NCBI RefSeq assembly: GCF_000295955.2
Contig: NZ_ALXE01000053.1
Location: 1 to 64,000 of the forward strand
Source: Pantoea sp. A4
GTDB lineage: Bacteria > Pseudomonadota > Gammaproteobacteria > Enterobacterales > Enterobacteriaceae
Length of the DNA: 64,000 nucleotides
Direction: 5' to 3'
Notes under the pieces: model-generated
Databases searched by the model: none
Seen by the model: only the letters and a program-made list of their open reading frames with translations
What the model was told of the DNA's origin: nothing
In this document: one piece after another, positions 52,097-60,570 of the stretch
How positions within the stretch are numbered: position 1 is the first letter of the stretch
Layout of the letters: the number at the start of each line of letters is the position of its first letter
Position numbers and translations under genes: made by a program

Positions 52097-52122
52097 ACAC
52101 TGTTTTCAGGGTCGTTAACGCT

Positions 52123-53109
52123 ATGCGCCAGCTTCGCGTAATGGCAGGCACAGGGATGCTGCTGTTACTTCTTATTGCCCTCAGCCTGATGCTGGGAGCC
52201 AAATCTATTCCGCTTGATCAGGTGTGGCATGCGCTCTCCGGCAGCTGCAATAGCGCCGATTGCACTATCGTGCGTGATGCGCGTTTGCCGCGCACTTTGG
52301 CAGGCCTGTTAGCTGGCGTTTCGCTCGGCCTGGCTGGCGCGTTGATGCAAAGCCTGACGCGCAACCCGTTGGCCGACCCCGGTATTCTCGGGCTTAATGC
52401 CGGAGCCAGTTTCGCTGTCGTACTGGGCATCGCACTGTTTGGTGCTGATACGCCAGCAGGCTGGCTGGGGTTTGCTTTTAGTGGCGCGCTGATCGCGGCA
52501 TTGCTGGTGGCATTAACCGGTGCAACGGGCGGAGGACGAGTGAATCCGGTGCGGCTCACCCTCGCGGGTGTTGCGCTTGGTGCTGTACTGGAAGGGCTGA
52601 CGTCTGGCCTGTCCCTGATGAACCCAGATATTTACGATCATCTGCGCTTCTGGCAGATCGGTTCGCTGGATATCCGCGATTTCACTGTGCTACGCACCCT
52701 GGCTCCGGCGGCGCTGGTTGGCGTTGTGCTGTCGCTGTCGCTGGCTCCGGCACTGAATAGCCTGAGTATGGGCGGCGACATGGCAACGGCGTTGGGGACG
52801 CGCGTGTTGCGCACTCAACTGACCGGGCTGGTGGCTGTTGCGCTGCTGAGCGGTACGGCCACAGCGGCTGTTGGCCCAATCGCGTTTATTGGCTTGATGA
52901 CGCCTCATTTTGCTCGTTGGTTGGTTGGGCAAGATCACCGCTGGCAGCTTCCTGCCACACTCCTCATTACCCCGGTTCTGCTGCTGGCAGCGGATATTGT
53001 TGGCCGTGTGTTGGTGCCGGGCGAACTGCGTGTCTCGATCATGACCGCCATGATTGGTGCGCCGGTCATGATTATTCTGGTACGCAGCAAAATCGGGAGG
53101 CCGCAATGA
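52123..53109 (+). CDS. fepD: FepD, ferric enterobactin permease subunit
   Basis: Inner-membrane BtuCD-type permease. The 328-aa product has about nine or ten transmembrane helices and family segments RLPRTLAGLLAGVSLGLAGA, QSLTRNPLADPGILGLNAGA and GPIAFIGLMTPHFAR. Its stop codon overlaps the fepG start (ATGA). Confidence 0.96.
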   Translation: MRQLRVMAGTGMLLLLLIALSLMLGAKSIPLDQVWHALSGSCNSADCTIVRDARLPRTLAGLLAGVSLGLAGALMQSLTRNPLADPGILGLNAGASFAVVLGIALFGADTPAGWLGFAFSGALIAALLVALTGATGGGRVNPVRLTLAGVALGAVLEGLTSGLSLMNPDIYDHLRFWQIGSLDIRDFTVLRTLAPAALVGVVLSLSLAPALNSLSMGGDMATALGTRVLRTQLTGLVAVALLSGTATAAVGPIAFIGLMTPHFARWLVGQDHRWQLPATLLITPVLLLAADIVGRVLVPGELRVSIMTAMIGAPVMIILVRSKIGRPQ

Positions 53110-54089
53110 GTCGTCAAGCATGGCTGCACGCCAGTTGGTTGCTGGTCGCTAGCCTGGTGCTGCTGTTTCTCGGGGTGACGCGTGGCACGCTATCCATCAG
53201 TGCCAGCGAAATATGGCAACTGATTCACGGTGAAGCGGCGCGTAACGTGCAGCTCATCGTCCTTGAGTGGCGGCTCCCGCGTGTACTCATGGCGCTGCTG
53301 ATTGGCGCAGCACTGGGCGTGAGCGGGGCGATTTTTCAATCGCTACTGCGCAACCCACTCGGTAGCCCGGATATCCTCGGCTTCAATACGGGCGCGTACA
53401 GTGGCGTGCTGATTGCGCTGGTGCTGTTCCAGCAAGATATTCAGGGAATGACGCTGGCTGCGTTGATCGGGGGCGTCATTACCGCTGCGGTGGTGTATTT
53501 GTTTGCCTGGCGGCGCGGTGTCGAAACCTTCCGTTTGATTATTGTTGGCATCAGTGTCCGGGCGCTGTTGATGGCACTTAATAGCTGGCTAATCATCAGC
53601 GCTTCACTGGAGTCGGCACTCAGTGCCGGTTTGTGGAGCGCGGGTTCGCTCAATGGGATCACCTGGGCGAAAACGCCTCCGGTGATTGTGGCCCTGCTGC
53701 TGGCGCTATTAGCCACAGCGTTGCTCTCGCGGCGTATGCGTCTGTTAGAGATGGGCGATGATACGGCTACTGCGCTGGGTGTGCCGGTTGAACGTAGCCG
53801 CCTGTGGCTGATGCTGGTCGGCGTGGTGTTAACGGCCGCTTCAACCGCATTAGCTGGGCCTATTTCGTTTGTCGCGTTGTTGGCCCCGCAAATTGCCCGT
53901 CGTCTTGGTGGCGGCGTGCGTGGAGCGTTACCTCTGGCTGCACTCTGCGGTGCGTTGCTGCTGCTTGCTGCGGACTATGCCGCCCAACACCTCTTTTTAC
54001 CGTATCAACTGCCGGTTGGGGTGATTACTGTCAGCCTCGGCGGGCTGTATCTGATTTTCCTGCTCGTAAGGGAGGCGCGACGCCAGTGA
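53106..54089 (+). CDS. fepG: FepG, ferric enterobactin permease subunit
   Basis: Second permease subunit, paralogous to FepD. The 327-aa product carries RLPRVLMALLIGAALGVSGA, QSLLRNPLGSPDILGFNTGA and GPISFVALLAPQIARRL. Start and stop both overlap its neighbours by 4 bp, showing a tightly coupled operon. Confidence 0.96.
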   Translation: MSRQAWLHASWLLVASLVLLFLGVTRGTLSISASEIWQLIHGEAARNVQLIVLEWRLPRVLMALLIGAALGVSGAIFQSLLRNPLGSPDILGFNTGAYSGVLIALVLFQQDIQGMTLAALIGGVITAAVVYLFAWRRGVETFRLIIVGISVRALLMALNSWLIISASLESALSAGLWSAGSLNGITWAKTPPVIVALLLALLATALLSRRMRLLEMGDDTATALGVPVERSRLWLMLVGVVLTAASTALAGPISFVALLAPQIARRLGGGVRGALPLAALCGALLLLAADYAAQHLFLPYQLPVGVITVSLGGLYLIFLLVREARRQ

Positions 54090-54883
54090 GTGAATTAACT
54101 GCCCGGTTACGTGGCGAGGGCATGACCCTCGGTTATGACAAGAAAATTGTGGCGCAGGATCTCTCAGTCACCATCCCGGATGGCGAGTTAACGGTGATTA
54201 TCGGGCCAAACGCGTGTGGTAAATCGACGCTGTTACGCGCTCTGAGCCGTCTGGCGTCACCCTTACAAGGGCAGGTCTGGCTGGATGGCGAGGCGATTGC
54301 CCGGTATCCCACCAAAGAAGTGGCCCGTCGTTTAGGGCTATTGCCACAAAGCTCACACGCCCCGGCTGGACTGAGCGTTAGCGACCTGGTGGCGCGTGGC
54401 CGCTATCCACATCAGACCCTGTTTGGTCGCTGGCGGGAGGAAGATGAGGCCGCGGTGCGGCAGGCGATGGAGGCCACCGGCGTTGCCGACCTGGCGGAAC
54501 AGAGTGTGGACACTCTCTCTGGCGGTCAGCGTCAGCGAGTGTGGATCGCCATGGTGTTAGCACAACAAACACCTTTGCTGCTGCTGGATGAACCCACGAC
54601 CTGGCTGGATATCACCCATCAGATTGAGCTGCTGGAACTCATGCAGGATCTGAATCGTCAGCATGGCCGTACGCTGGTGGTGGTGCTGCATGAACTGAAT
54701 CATGCCTGCCGTTACGCAACCCACTTAATTGCCATGCGGGGCGGGAAAATCCTTGCCGAGGGCAAACCGAAAGAGATTGTGACGCCCGCATTGATTGAGG
54801 CGGTTTATGGTTTGCGCTGTGTGATTGTTGATGACCCGGTCGCTGGCACACCGATGATTGTGCCGTTAGGGCGAGAAGGTTAA
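54086..54883 (+). CDS. fepC: FepC, ferric enterobactin ABC ATPase
   Basis: Powers import through FepDG. The 265-aa product starts at GTG (54086) overlapping the fepG stop; it has Walker A GPNACGKST, signature LSGGQRQRV and Walker B LLLLDEPTTWLD. The C-terminal VDDPVAGTPMIVPLGR is family-typical. Converges on entF. Confidence 0.96.
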   Translation: MSELTARLRGEGMTLGYDKKIVAQDLSVTIPDGELTVIIGPNACGKSTLLRALSRLASPLQGQVWLDGEAIARYPTKEVARRLGLLPQSSHAPAGLSVSDLVARGRYPHQTLFGRWREEDEAAVRQAMEATGVADLAEQSVDTLSGGQRQRVWIAMVLAQQTPLLLLDEPTTWLDITHQIELLELMQDLNRQHGRTLVVVLHELNHACRYATHLIAMRGGKILAEGKPKEIVTPALIEAVYGLRCVIVDDPVAGTPMIVPLGREG

Positions 54884-54886
54884 GCA

Positions 54887-54909
54887 AAGGGGCGCTGTCT
54901 GCGCCCCTT
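54887..54909. terminator. Bidirectional terminator between fepC and entF
   Basis: Perfect 9-bp stem AAGGGGCGC/GCGCCCCTT with loop TGTCT, positioned between two convergent genes only 30 bp apart. Confidence 0.85.
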
Positions 54910-54913
54910 AGTT

Positions 54914-57900
54914 TCAGAATTTCGCCAGCAGTTGCTGGAGCAATGGACCAATCTGCTCAAACATACGTGGAGAAATAATATCTACGTGTGCACAGTCCAG
55001 CGGCCAGATCTCCAGTTCACCAACCCATGGTGCCCAGGCGCGGCGTGCATCCTGGCCTGGTTGTAGGGTTTGCAGCGCAGAGAACAGCGTAGCGCGGCCA
55101 TTGAAACGGGTACTGCGCGCGGTCGCTAGCAGGCGCACCGAGCTGGCGTAGTTGGCTTCAATGGTGTTGAACATCGCCTCCATGCCTTCTCCAGCCTGTG
55201 CGCGTTGTGCCGCAACAAACTGCTCACGCTCACGGTTCACTTCATCGAGCACCGCCGGGTCCAGCACATTTTCACCGCGCTTTTCATCCCAATTTTGCGT
55301 CTCTGGCGGCCAGGTATCCAGCAGACCGAGGAACGCCACTTCTTCACCTAAAGCTTCAAGGCGAGCAGCAATGCCCTGCGCCAGCGTTCCGCCGAGGGAG
55401 TAGCCGATGAAGTAGTAAGGGCCATGTGGCTGCACGCTGCGCAGTGTTTGCAAGTGCGCTTCGCACACGTCATCCAGATGTTGGGCCTGATGCAACGGAC
55501 TGGTGGCTTCCGGTGACTGAATGCCCACCAGTGACCAGCGGCTGTCCAGATAGCGTTGCAGGATGCTGAATTGCCAGGCAAAACCAGAAGCAGGATGGAA
55601 GCAGAACAGGGTCGGCCCGTTGCCGGTGCGCAGCGGCAGCACGGCTTCAAATCCAGCGCGGCTGCTGGCGGGTTCATCGCTGCTCAGCAAACGCGCCAAC
55701 TTCTCTACGCTGGCTGCTACCATAATTTGCCCGACAGAGACCGGCTGTTGCAGCTCACGACGTAGCTGGGCAGCAAGGCGCATCGCCAGCAGGGAGTGAC
55801 CGCCGAGGGCAAAGAAATCATCCTCTGCGCTCACTTGTTCTCGCTCCAGCAGTCGGGCGAAGGCATTAGCCAGCGTGGTTTCCAGGCCCGGATGTGGCTC
55901 ACGGCCAGCAGAAGCGGCTTGCGCCTGTGGCAACGGTAGCGCACGGCGGTCGAGTTTACCGTTGCTGCTCAGTGGGAAGGCCTCTAACTGCACAATCGCT
56001 ACCGGCACCATATGTGCAGGCAGGCGTTCGGCCAGAGCGGTGCGGAGGTTTTCACTCTCAACCGCATAGTCCGCAATCACGTAGCCCACTAACTGGCGCG
56101 CATCGCCTTGCTGGCTGTGTTGATCGCCCAACACTACCGCATGCGTTACCGCTTGTTGAATACCGGGCAGATCCGCCAGCGCGTGATCAATTTCATTCAG
56201 TTCAATACGCTGACCGCGAATTTTCAGCTGATCGTCGCTGCGTCCGAGGTATTCCACCGCACCGTTAGGCAGCCAACGGGCGACATCACCTGTCCGGTAC
56301 ATGCGGCTGCCTTTACCAAAGGGATCGGCGACAAAGCGGCTGGCGGTGAGATCGGGGCGATCAAGATAACCGTGAGCCAGTTGAATACCGGTGAGGTAGA
56401 GATCACCCGCGACACCTGGAGGTACGGGCTGTAAGCGGTTATCCAGAATGCACAGGCCGGTGTTCCATACCGGGAAACCGATCGGCACGCTGGCTCCGGT
56501 GACTGCGGCCAGCTCCGGGCCATAAGCCGGATAGTAACTGACATCCACGGCGGCCTCGGTTGGGCCATACAGATTATGCAGCGGCACCTGAGTCAGTTGC
56601 TCCCACTGGCGACACAAATCCGCGGGCAGCGCTTCACCACTACAGAAAACGCGGCGCAGGCTGGCACAACTGCTGCTCTCTTCAAGCGCGGCAACAAAAG
56701 CAGCCAACATTGAAGGCACGAAGTGGGTGGTGGTGACGCGATACTGCTTAAACAGGGTTTGCAGGGCTTCCGGATCACGATGTGCTTCCGGCGGAGCCAT
56801 CACTAAGCGGGCACCGACGATCAACGGCCAGAAAAACTCCCACACGGAGACATCGAAGCTGCTCGGGGTTTTTTGCAACACGACATCATCGGCGGTGAGC
56901 GGATAGTGATCCTGCATCCACAGCAGTCGGTTAACGATCGCTTCATGACCGACCAGCACCCCTTTAGGACGCCCGGTGGAGCCGGAAGTATAAATAATGT
57001 AAGCACCATCCTGTGGCTGAGGTGCTTCCAGCGGCGCTGGAGTGGCGCAAACGGGCTGTAATTCAGCATAGAAAAGCGGCGTTACGTTGCTGATTGCAGC
57101 AAAACGGCTAGCCAGCGCCGGGCTGGTGATCAGACGTTTTGGCGCGGCATCTTCCAGCATCAGTGCCAGACGATCGTCCGGGTAACCGGCATCCAGCGGC
57201 AAGTAGGCAGCACCTACGCTGACAATGGCCTGCAGAGCCAGCGACAGGAAAATCGAACGCGGTAGCGCTACTGCCACGATATCCCCGCGATTAACGCCTG
57301 CGGCTCGCAGCTGCTGTGCCAGCGCTGTGACCTGTTCCTGCATCTGCTGGTAATTGAGATTATGCTGGGAATCCGCCAGTGCCGGTGCCAACGGCGTGCG
57401 CTGAGCCTGTTGCTGTAACAGGCTGGCCAGCGTTTCTGCCGGGATTGGATGTGCCGTGTGGTTGATTTCCGCTAACTGCTGATGCTCAGGCTCGGTGAGC
57501 AGGTCCAGCTCTCCCCCCGCAAGGCCAGGATCGCTGGCCAACTGAGCCAACAGAAGGTCAAAGCGGCTGGCGTGCTGTTGCAGGGTGTCGAGACGATAAC
57601 GCTCGGCATTCGCCAGCAGCTCAAGGGTTAAGTCACCTTGCTCACTGATGTAGATAGCGATTTCCAGATCCCGCACCGGTCCGGAAGCCAGTTGGTGGGT
57701 GATACCCGGCACGCCGTTGAAATCCAGCTGGTAGTCAAACATCTTCAGGTTGATCACCGGGCCATACAGCGGATCGTTATCCCCCAGGCGGCCAAGATCG
57801 CGCTGCACCAGCTCTGCATCATAGCGTTGATGGCGGCGCATCTTTTTCACTTCAGCGGCCAACTGCGCGGCCAGCACGTTCAGTGGCTGAGCCGGGTCGT

Positions 57901-58837
57901 AATGAACTGCCATCGGCAGCACATTAATCACCGGGCCCGTCGCGCAGAGTGCGGCAGAGCCAATACGGCGCATAAAGATAAAGCCCGCGGCGAAGTCATT
58001 TTGCCCGCTCAGGCGTGCCAGCCAGAGTGCCACCAGGGCAAAGGCGCTGTCAGCGGCACTGAGCTGATGTTGCTGCATATGGCGACTCAGCGCGTGGAAG
58101 TTGTGGCTGTCCAGCGTCAAGGTATGGCGCAACAGGTCAGTAGATGCGCTCTGGCCTGCCAGCGGCAGGGGGGAGAGCGAGGCTGGCGTTGGCAACGCAG
58201 CGCCTTTCTCCCGCCAGAAATCACGATCGCGGCTGAAGGAAGGGGAATCCTGATAACGCTGGTACTCTTCTACCACTTCCCGGAAAGGAATGAAGGGAGT
58301 GGGTTCAGGAAGTTCCTGACGGCAGAGCGCGGTGTAAAGGTTAGCGATACGGCGCGTGAGGGCGGTAAAACTAAAGCCGTCCACCACCAGATGATGGTAG
58401 CGCTGATACCAGAACCAGTGCTGTTCATCCAGCCGGAACAGAATGTGTTGCCACAGTGAGGCACCGCTCAATACACGGAGATCGCCCGCCATATCCTGCT
58501 GCATCTGCTGCCGCGCTGCGGCAACAGGGTCACTTTCATGGCGTAAATCGACGACTTGCGCTGGGCTAAACGTCTGCAGTTGTGGCCATTGGATCGGATC
58601 GCCTTCTTCTTCACCAAACGCCATATTCAGGGTGTCTGCTTCCTGCATCCCCGCAATGATTGCCTGTTTCAGCGCTTCGCTATCCAGTTCACCTTGCAGC
58701 TCAATAAAGTGCGCTACGGCATAGGCATTAGGGTGTTTTGAGAGTTGATCGGCGATCCAGATACCTGGCTGCGCGGCCACCAGTGGCATAGCCTCAGTGG
58801 TCATAACGGATGTTTCTGCCATAAGTGTCTCAGACAT
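54914..58837 (-). CDS. entF: EntF, enterobactin synthase (NRPS)
   Basis: Four-domain non-ribosomal peptide synthetase that loads serine, joins it to 2,3-dihydroxybenzoate and cyclises the trimer. The 1307-aa product has condensation motif HHLVVDG (near 148), adenylation TSGSTGRPKG (near 613), the carrier serine in GGHSLLAM (near 1013) and thioesterase serine in GYSLGG (near 1145). It has an N-terminal extension of about 14 residues over E. coli (MPLVAAQPG would be the aligned start). Start overlaps ybdZ by 8 bp. Confidence 0.97.
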   Translation of the reverse strand: MSETLMAETSVMTTEAMPLVAAQPGIWIADQLSKHPNAYAVAHFIELQGELDSEALKQAIIAGMQEADTLNMAFGEEEGDPIQWPQLQTFSPAQVVDLRHESDPVAAARQQMQQDMAGDLRVLSGASLWQHILFRLDEQHWFWYQRYHHLVVDGFSFTALTRRIANLYTALCRQELPEPTPFIPFREVVEEYQRYQDSPSFSRDRDFWREKGAALPTPASLSPLPLAGQSASTDLLRHTLTLDSHNFHALSRHMQQHQLSAADSAFALVALWLARLSGQNDFAAGFIFMRRIGSAALCATGPVINVLPMAVHYDPAQPLNVLAAQLAAEVKKMRRHQRYDAELVQRDLGRLGDNDPLYGPVINLKMFDYQLDFNGVPGITHQLASGPVRDLEIAIYISEQGDLTLELLANAERYRLDTLQQHASRFDLLLAQLASDPGLAGGELDLLTEPEHQQLAEINHTAHPIPAETLASLLQQQAQRTPLAPALADSQHNLNYQQMQEQVTALAQQLRAAGVNRGDIVAVALPRSIFLSLALQAIVSVGAAYLPLDAGYPDDRLALMLEDAAPKRLITSPALASRFAAISNVTPLFYAELQPVCATPAPLEAPQPQDGAYIIYTSGSTGRPKGVLVGHEAIVNRLLWMQDHYPLTADDVVLQKTPSSFDVSVWEFFWPLIVGARLVMAPPEAHRDPEALQTLFKQYRVTTTHFVPSMLAAFVAALEESSSCASLRRVFCSGEALPADLCRQWEQLTQVPLHNLYGPTEAAVDVSYYPAYGPELAAVTGASVPIGFPVWNTGLCILDNRLQPVPPGVAGDLYLTGIQLAHGYLDRPDLTASRFVADPFGKGSRMYRTGDVARWLPNGAVEYLGRSDDQLKIRGQRIELNEIDHALADLPGIQQAVTHAVVLGDQHSQQGDARQLVGYVIADYAVESENLRTALAERLPAHMVPVAIVQLEAFPLSSNGKLDRRALPLPQAQAASAGREPHPGLETTLANAFARLLEREQVSAEDDFFALGGHSLLAMRLAAQLRRELQQPVSVGQIMVAASVEKLARLLSSDEPASSRAGFEAVLPLRTGNGPTLFCFHPASGFAWQFSILQRYLDSRWSLVGIQSPEATSPLHQAQHLDDVCEAHLQTLRSVQPHGPYYFIGYSLGGTLAQGIAARLEALGEEVAFLGLLDTWPPETQNWDEKRGENVLDPAVLDEVNREREQFVAAQRAQAGEGMEAMFNTIEANYASSVRLLATARSTRFNGRATLFSALQTLQPGQDARRAWAPWVGELEIWPLDCAHVDIISPRMFEQIGPLLQQLLAKF

Positions 58838-59051
58838 GTTCGCCCCGCTCAGTTGCGGCTACGGTTGGGCGAATATCGCGCCAGTTGTCATTCAGCCACG
58901 CAATACATGCGGACTGCGGCTGCGGGCCAAACACCGCTTGCCATCCTGAGGGCACGGCATTAAAGCTCGGCCACAGGCTAAATTGGTGCTGCGGGTTTTG
59001 CACCACGTAACAATCCTGCTCAGGATTGTCGAAAGGATTAAGTTGTTGCAT
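58830..59051 (-). CDS. ybdZ: YbdZ, MbtH-like protein
   Basis: Small partner that stabilises and activates EntF's adenylation domain. The 73-aa product has the MbtH signature: NPFDNPEQDCYVVQN, FSLWPSF, VPSGWQAVFGP and the late tryptophan of LNDNWRDIRP. The start MQQLNPF is preferred over a frame 7 codons longer. Located between fes and entF. Confidence 0.95.
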   Translation of the reverse strand: MQQLNPFDNPEQDCYVVQNPQHQFSLWPSFNAVPSGWQAVFGPQPQSACIAWLNDNWRDIRPTVAATERGEHV

Positions 59052-59092
59052 TGCAAGACTCCTGCCCACCAAAAACGGGTGAGATTACTGAG

Positions 59093-60298
59093 TTAGCGTG
59101 TTTGCCACATTGCTTTCAGTCCATTGAGCAAGCCACCGCGCCAACAGAGCGCATCGTGGCCGCCTTCTACGGGTTGATAGCTAACCGAATGCCCGGCAGC
59201 CGTCAAATAATGTTCTAGCAATTCATTAGCCTGAATAATCAGGTGTTCGCGTCGGCCTGCTTCCAGCCAGAAACGCAACGGTTCCGGCTGAAGTAGCCCC
59301 TGATCAAGCTGATCTAACAGCCAGCCGTGGGCATTACCGCGTGCGGGCCACCAGAAGGACCCGGATAAACTGATTGCGGCACCAAAAGTGTGCGGCCAGT
59401 GCAGTGCGGCATAGACCGAAGCCAGCCCACCGAAGCTTTGACCGGACACCACGGTGGAATCCGCACTTTGCCGATAGGGGGCAATCTGCGCCACCTGTGG
59501 CAGTAACTCTTCCTGCACGGCTTGCCAAAATTCAGGGTTGCACGGCAGTTCGCGGCTGCGGTGCTCACGGTCGATGATATCGATCATCACGTACACCGCA
59601 GGAGGCAGTTCGCCGTTATCGGTCAGCTGCTGTAGCGGCCAGGCGATGGGCATGCTGTTAGCCCAGAATTGCCCATCAAGCAGGATCGCCAGAGGGCGGT
59701 CATGGCTGGCATCACCGGTAGTATGAATCCACACCGAACGGCGGTTATTGAGACGTTCACTCTCCCAATAGACGTGTTGCAACGCTATGTGCGGCGCGCG
59801 GCCTTCGTCAACGGCTTGCCAGACTTGCTGATCCGGGGCTTGCGGCAGATGCAGTGGGGAAACGCCCATCCCACGTCCACCAGACCAGGCGCGCAGTGGA
59901 TTCAGGGCATCGCTCTGCGCGGTCGGGAATTTATTGCGCCACCAGTCCCGCAGGCTGTGCATGTCGGGCTGTCCCTGAAACAGTGGCGTTTCGTGATCGG
60001 GCATCAGGCAGTAACTGCCGCGCCACGTCGAAGGAAGCTGAGTTTGCCAGTACCAGACATCCGTCTGTGGCAGATGCGACAGAGAAACGGGTGCGGCTCG
60101 CTGGTGGTGATCGGTGACGCCCGTGATATTGATCCAGACATGGCGAGTGGAAGAGGTGCGTTCATCGCCCTCGGGGTCGCGCCAGAAGAAGGTAACCTGA
60201 CAATGGCCATCAACACCCGCTTCAATATAGGGGATACCAAGTGCCTGCTGATTTTTCCACCAGGCGTCAGAGCCCGTTTCTTTATTAAACAACGTCAT
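59093..60298 (-). CDS. fes: Fes, enterobactin esterase
   Basis: Cytoplasmic esterase that cleaves ferric enterobactin to free iron. The 401-aa product has an N-terminal Fes domain (VTFFWRDPEGDE, WINITGVTDHHQ) and an alpha/beta-hydrolase domain with the nucleophile in VVSGQSFGGLAS and His in EGGHDALCWRGG. The start MTLFNKE aligns with the E. coli long form; a second ATG at 60325 has a better GGAA site, so the true start may be 9 codons earlier. Confidence 0.93.
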   Translation of the reverse strand: MTLFNKETGSDAWWKNQQALGIPYIEAGVDGHCQVTFFWRDPEGDERTSSTRHVWINITGVTDHHQRAAPVSLSHLPQTDVWYWQTQLPSTWRGSYCLMPDHETPLFQGQPDMHSLRDWWRNKFPTAQSDALNPLRAWSGGRGMGVSPLHLPQAPDQQVWQAVDEGRAPHIALQHVYWESERLNNRRSVWIHTTGDASHDRPLAILLDGQFWANSMPIAWPLQQLTDNGELPPAVYVMIDIIDREHRSRELPCNPEFWQAVQEELLPQVAQIAPYRQSADSTVVSGQSFGGLASVYAALHWPHTFGAAISLSGSFWWPARGNAHGWLLDQLDQGLLQPEPLRFWLEAGRREHLIIQANELLEHYLTAAGHSVSYQPVEGGHDALCWRGGLLNGLKAMWQTR

Positions 60299-60353
60299 TG
60301 TGCCATCGGTCTGATTACATGCCATGAGAAGTTCCATGAATGTTAGAAGTAAT

Positions 60354-60372
60354 ACTATTGATAATTATTTTC
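60354..60372. promoter_or_regulatory. Fur box between fes and fepA
   Basis: ACTATTGATAATTATTTTC matches the Fur consensus at 14 of 19 positions. It lies in the divergent fes/fepA control region. Confidence 0.7.
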
Positions 60373-60570
60373 GTTTGCAATAGGGTGTTTCCGCTTGATG
60401 GGGATGCACGCATGCGCCTTCCGTCACATTGCCCCCAGAGGGCGATGTTACCGCTGGGAATGGCCGCCACGGCCCGCTGTGTGCATGAAAGTATGTACAA
60501 TATCTTTCAACACCGGTGCGACAGCAGTTAACGCTTTTTTACATCTGCTGGCAAACCAGGGACGAGAATA

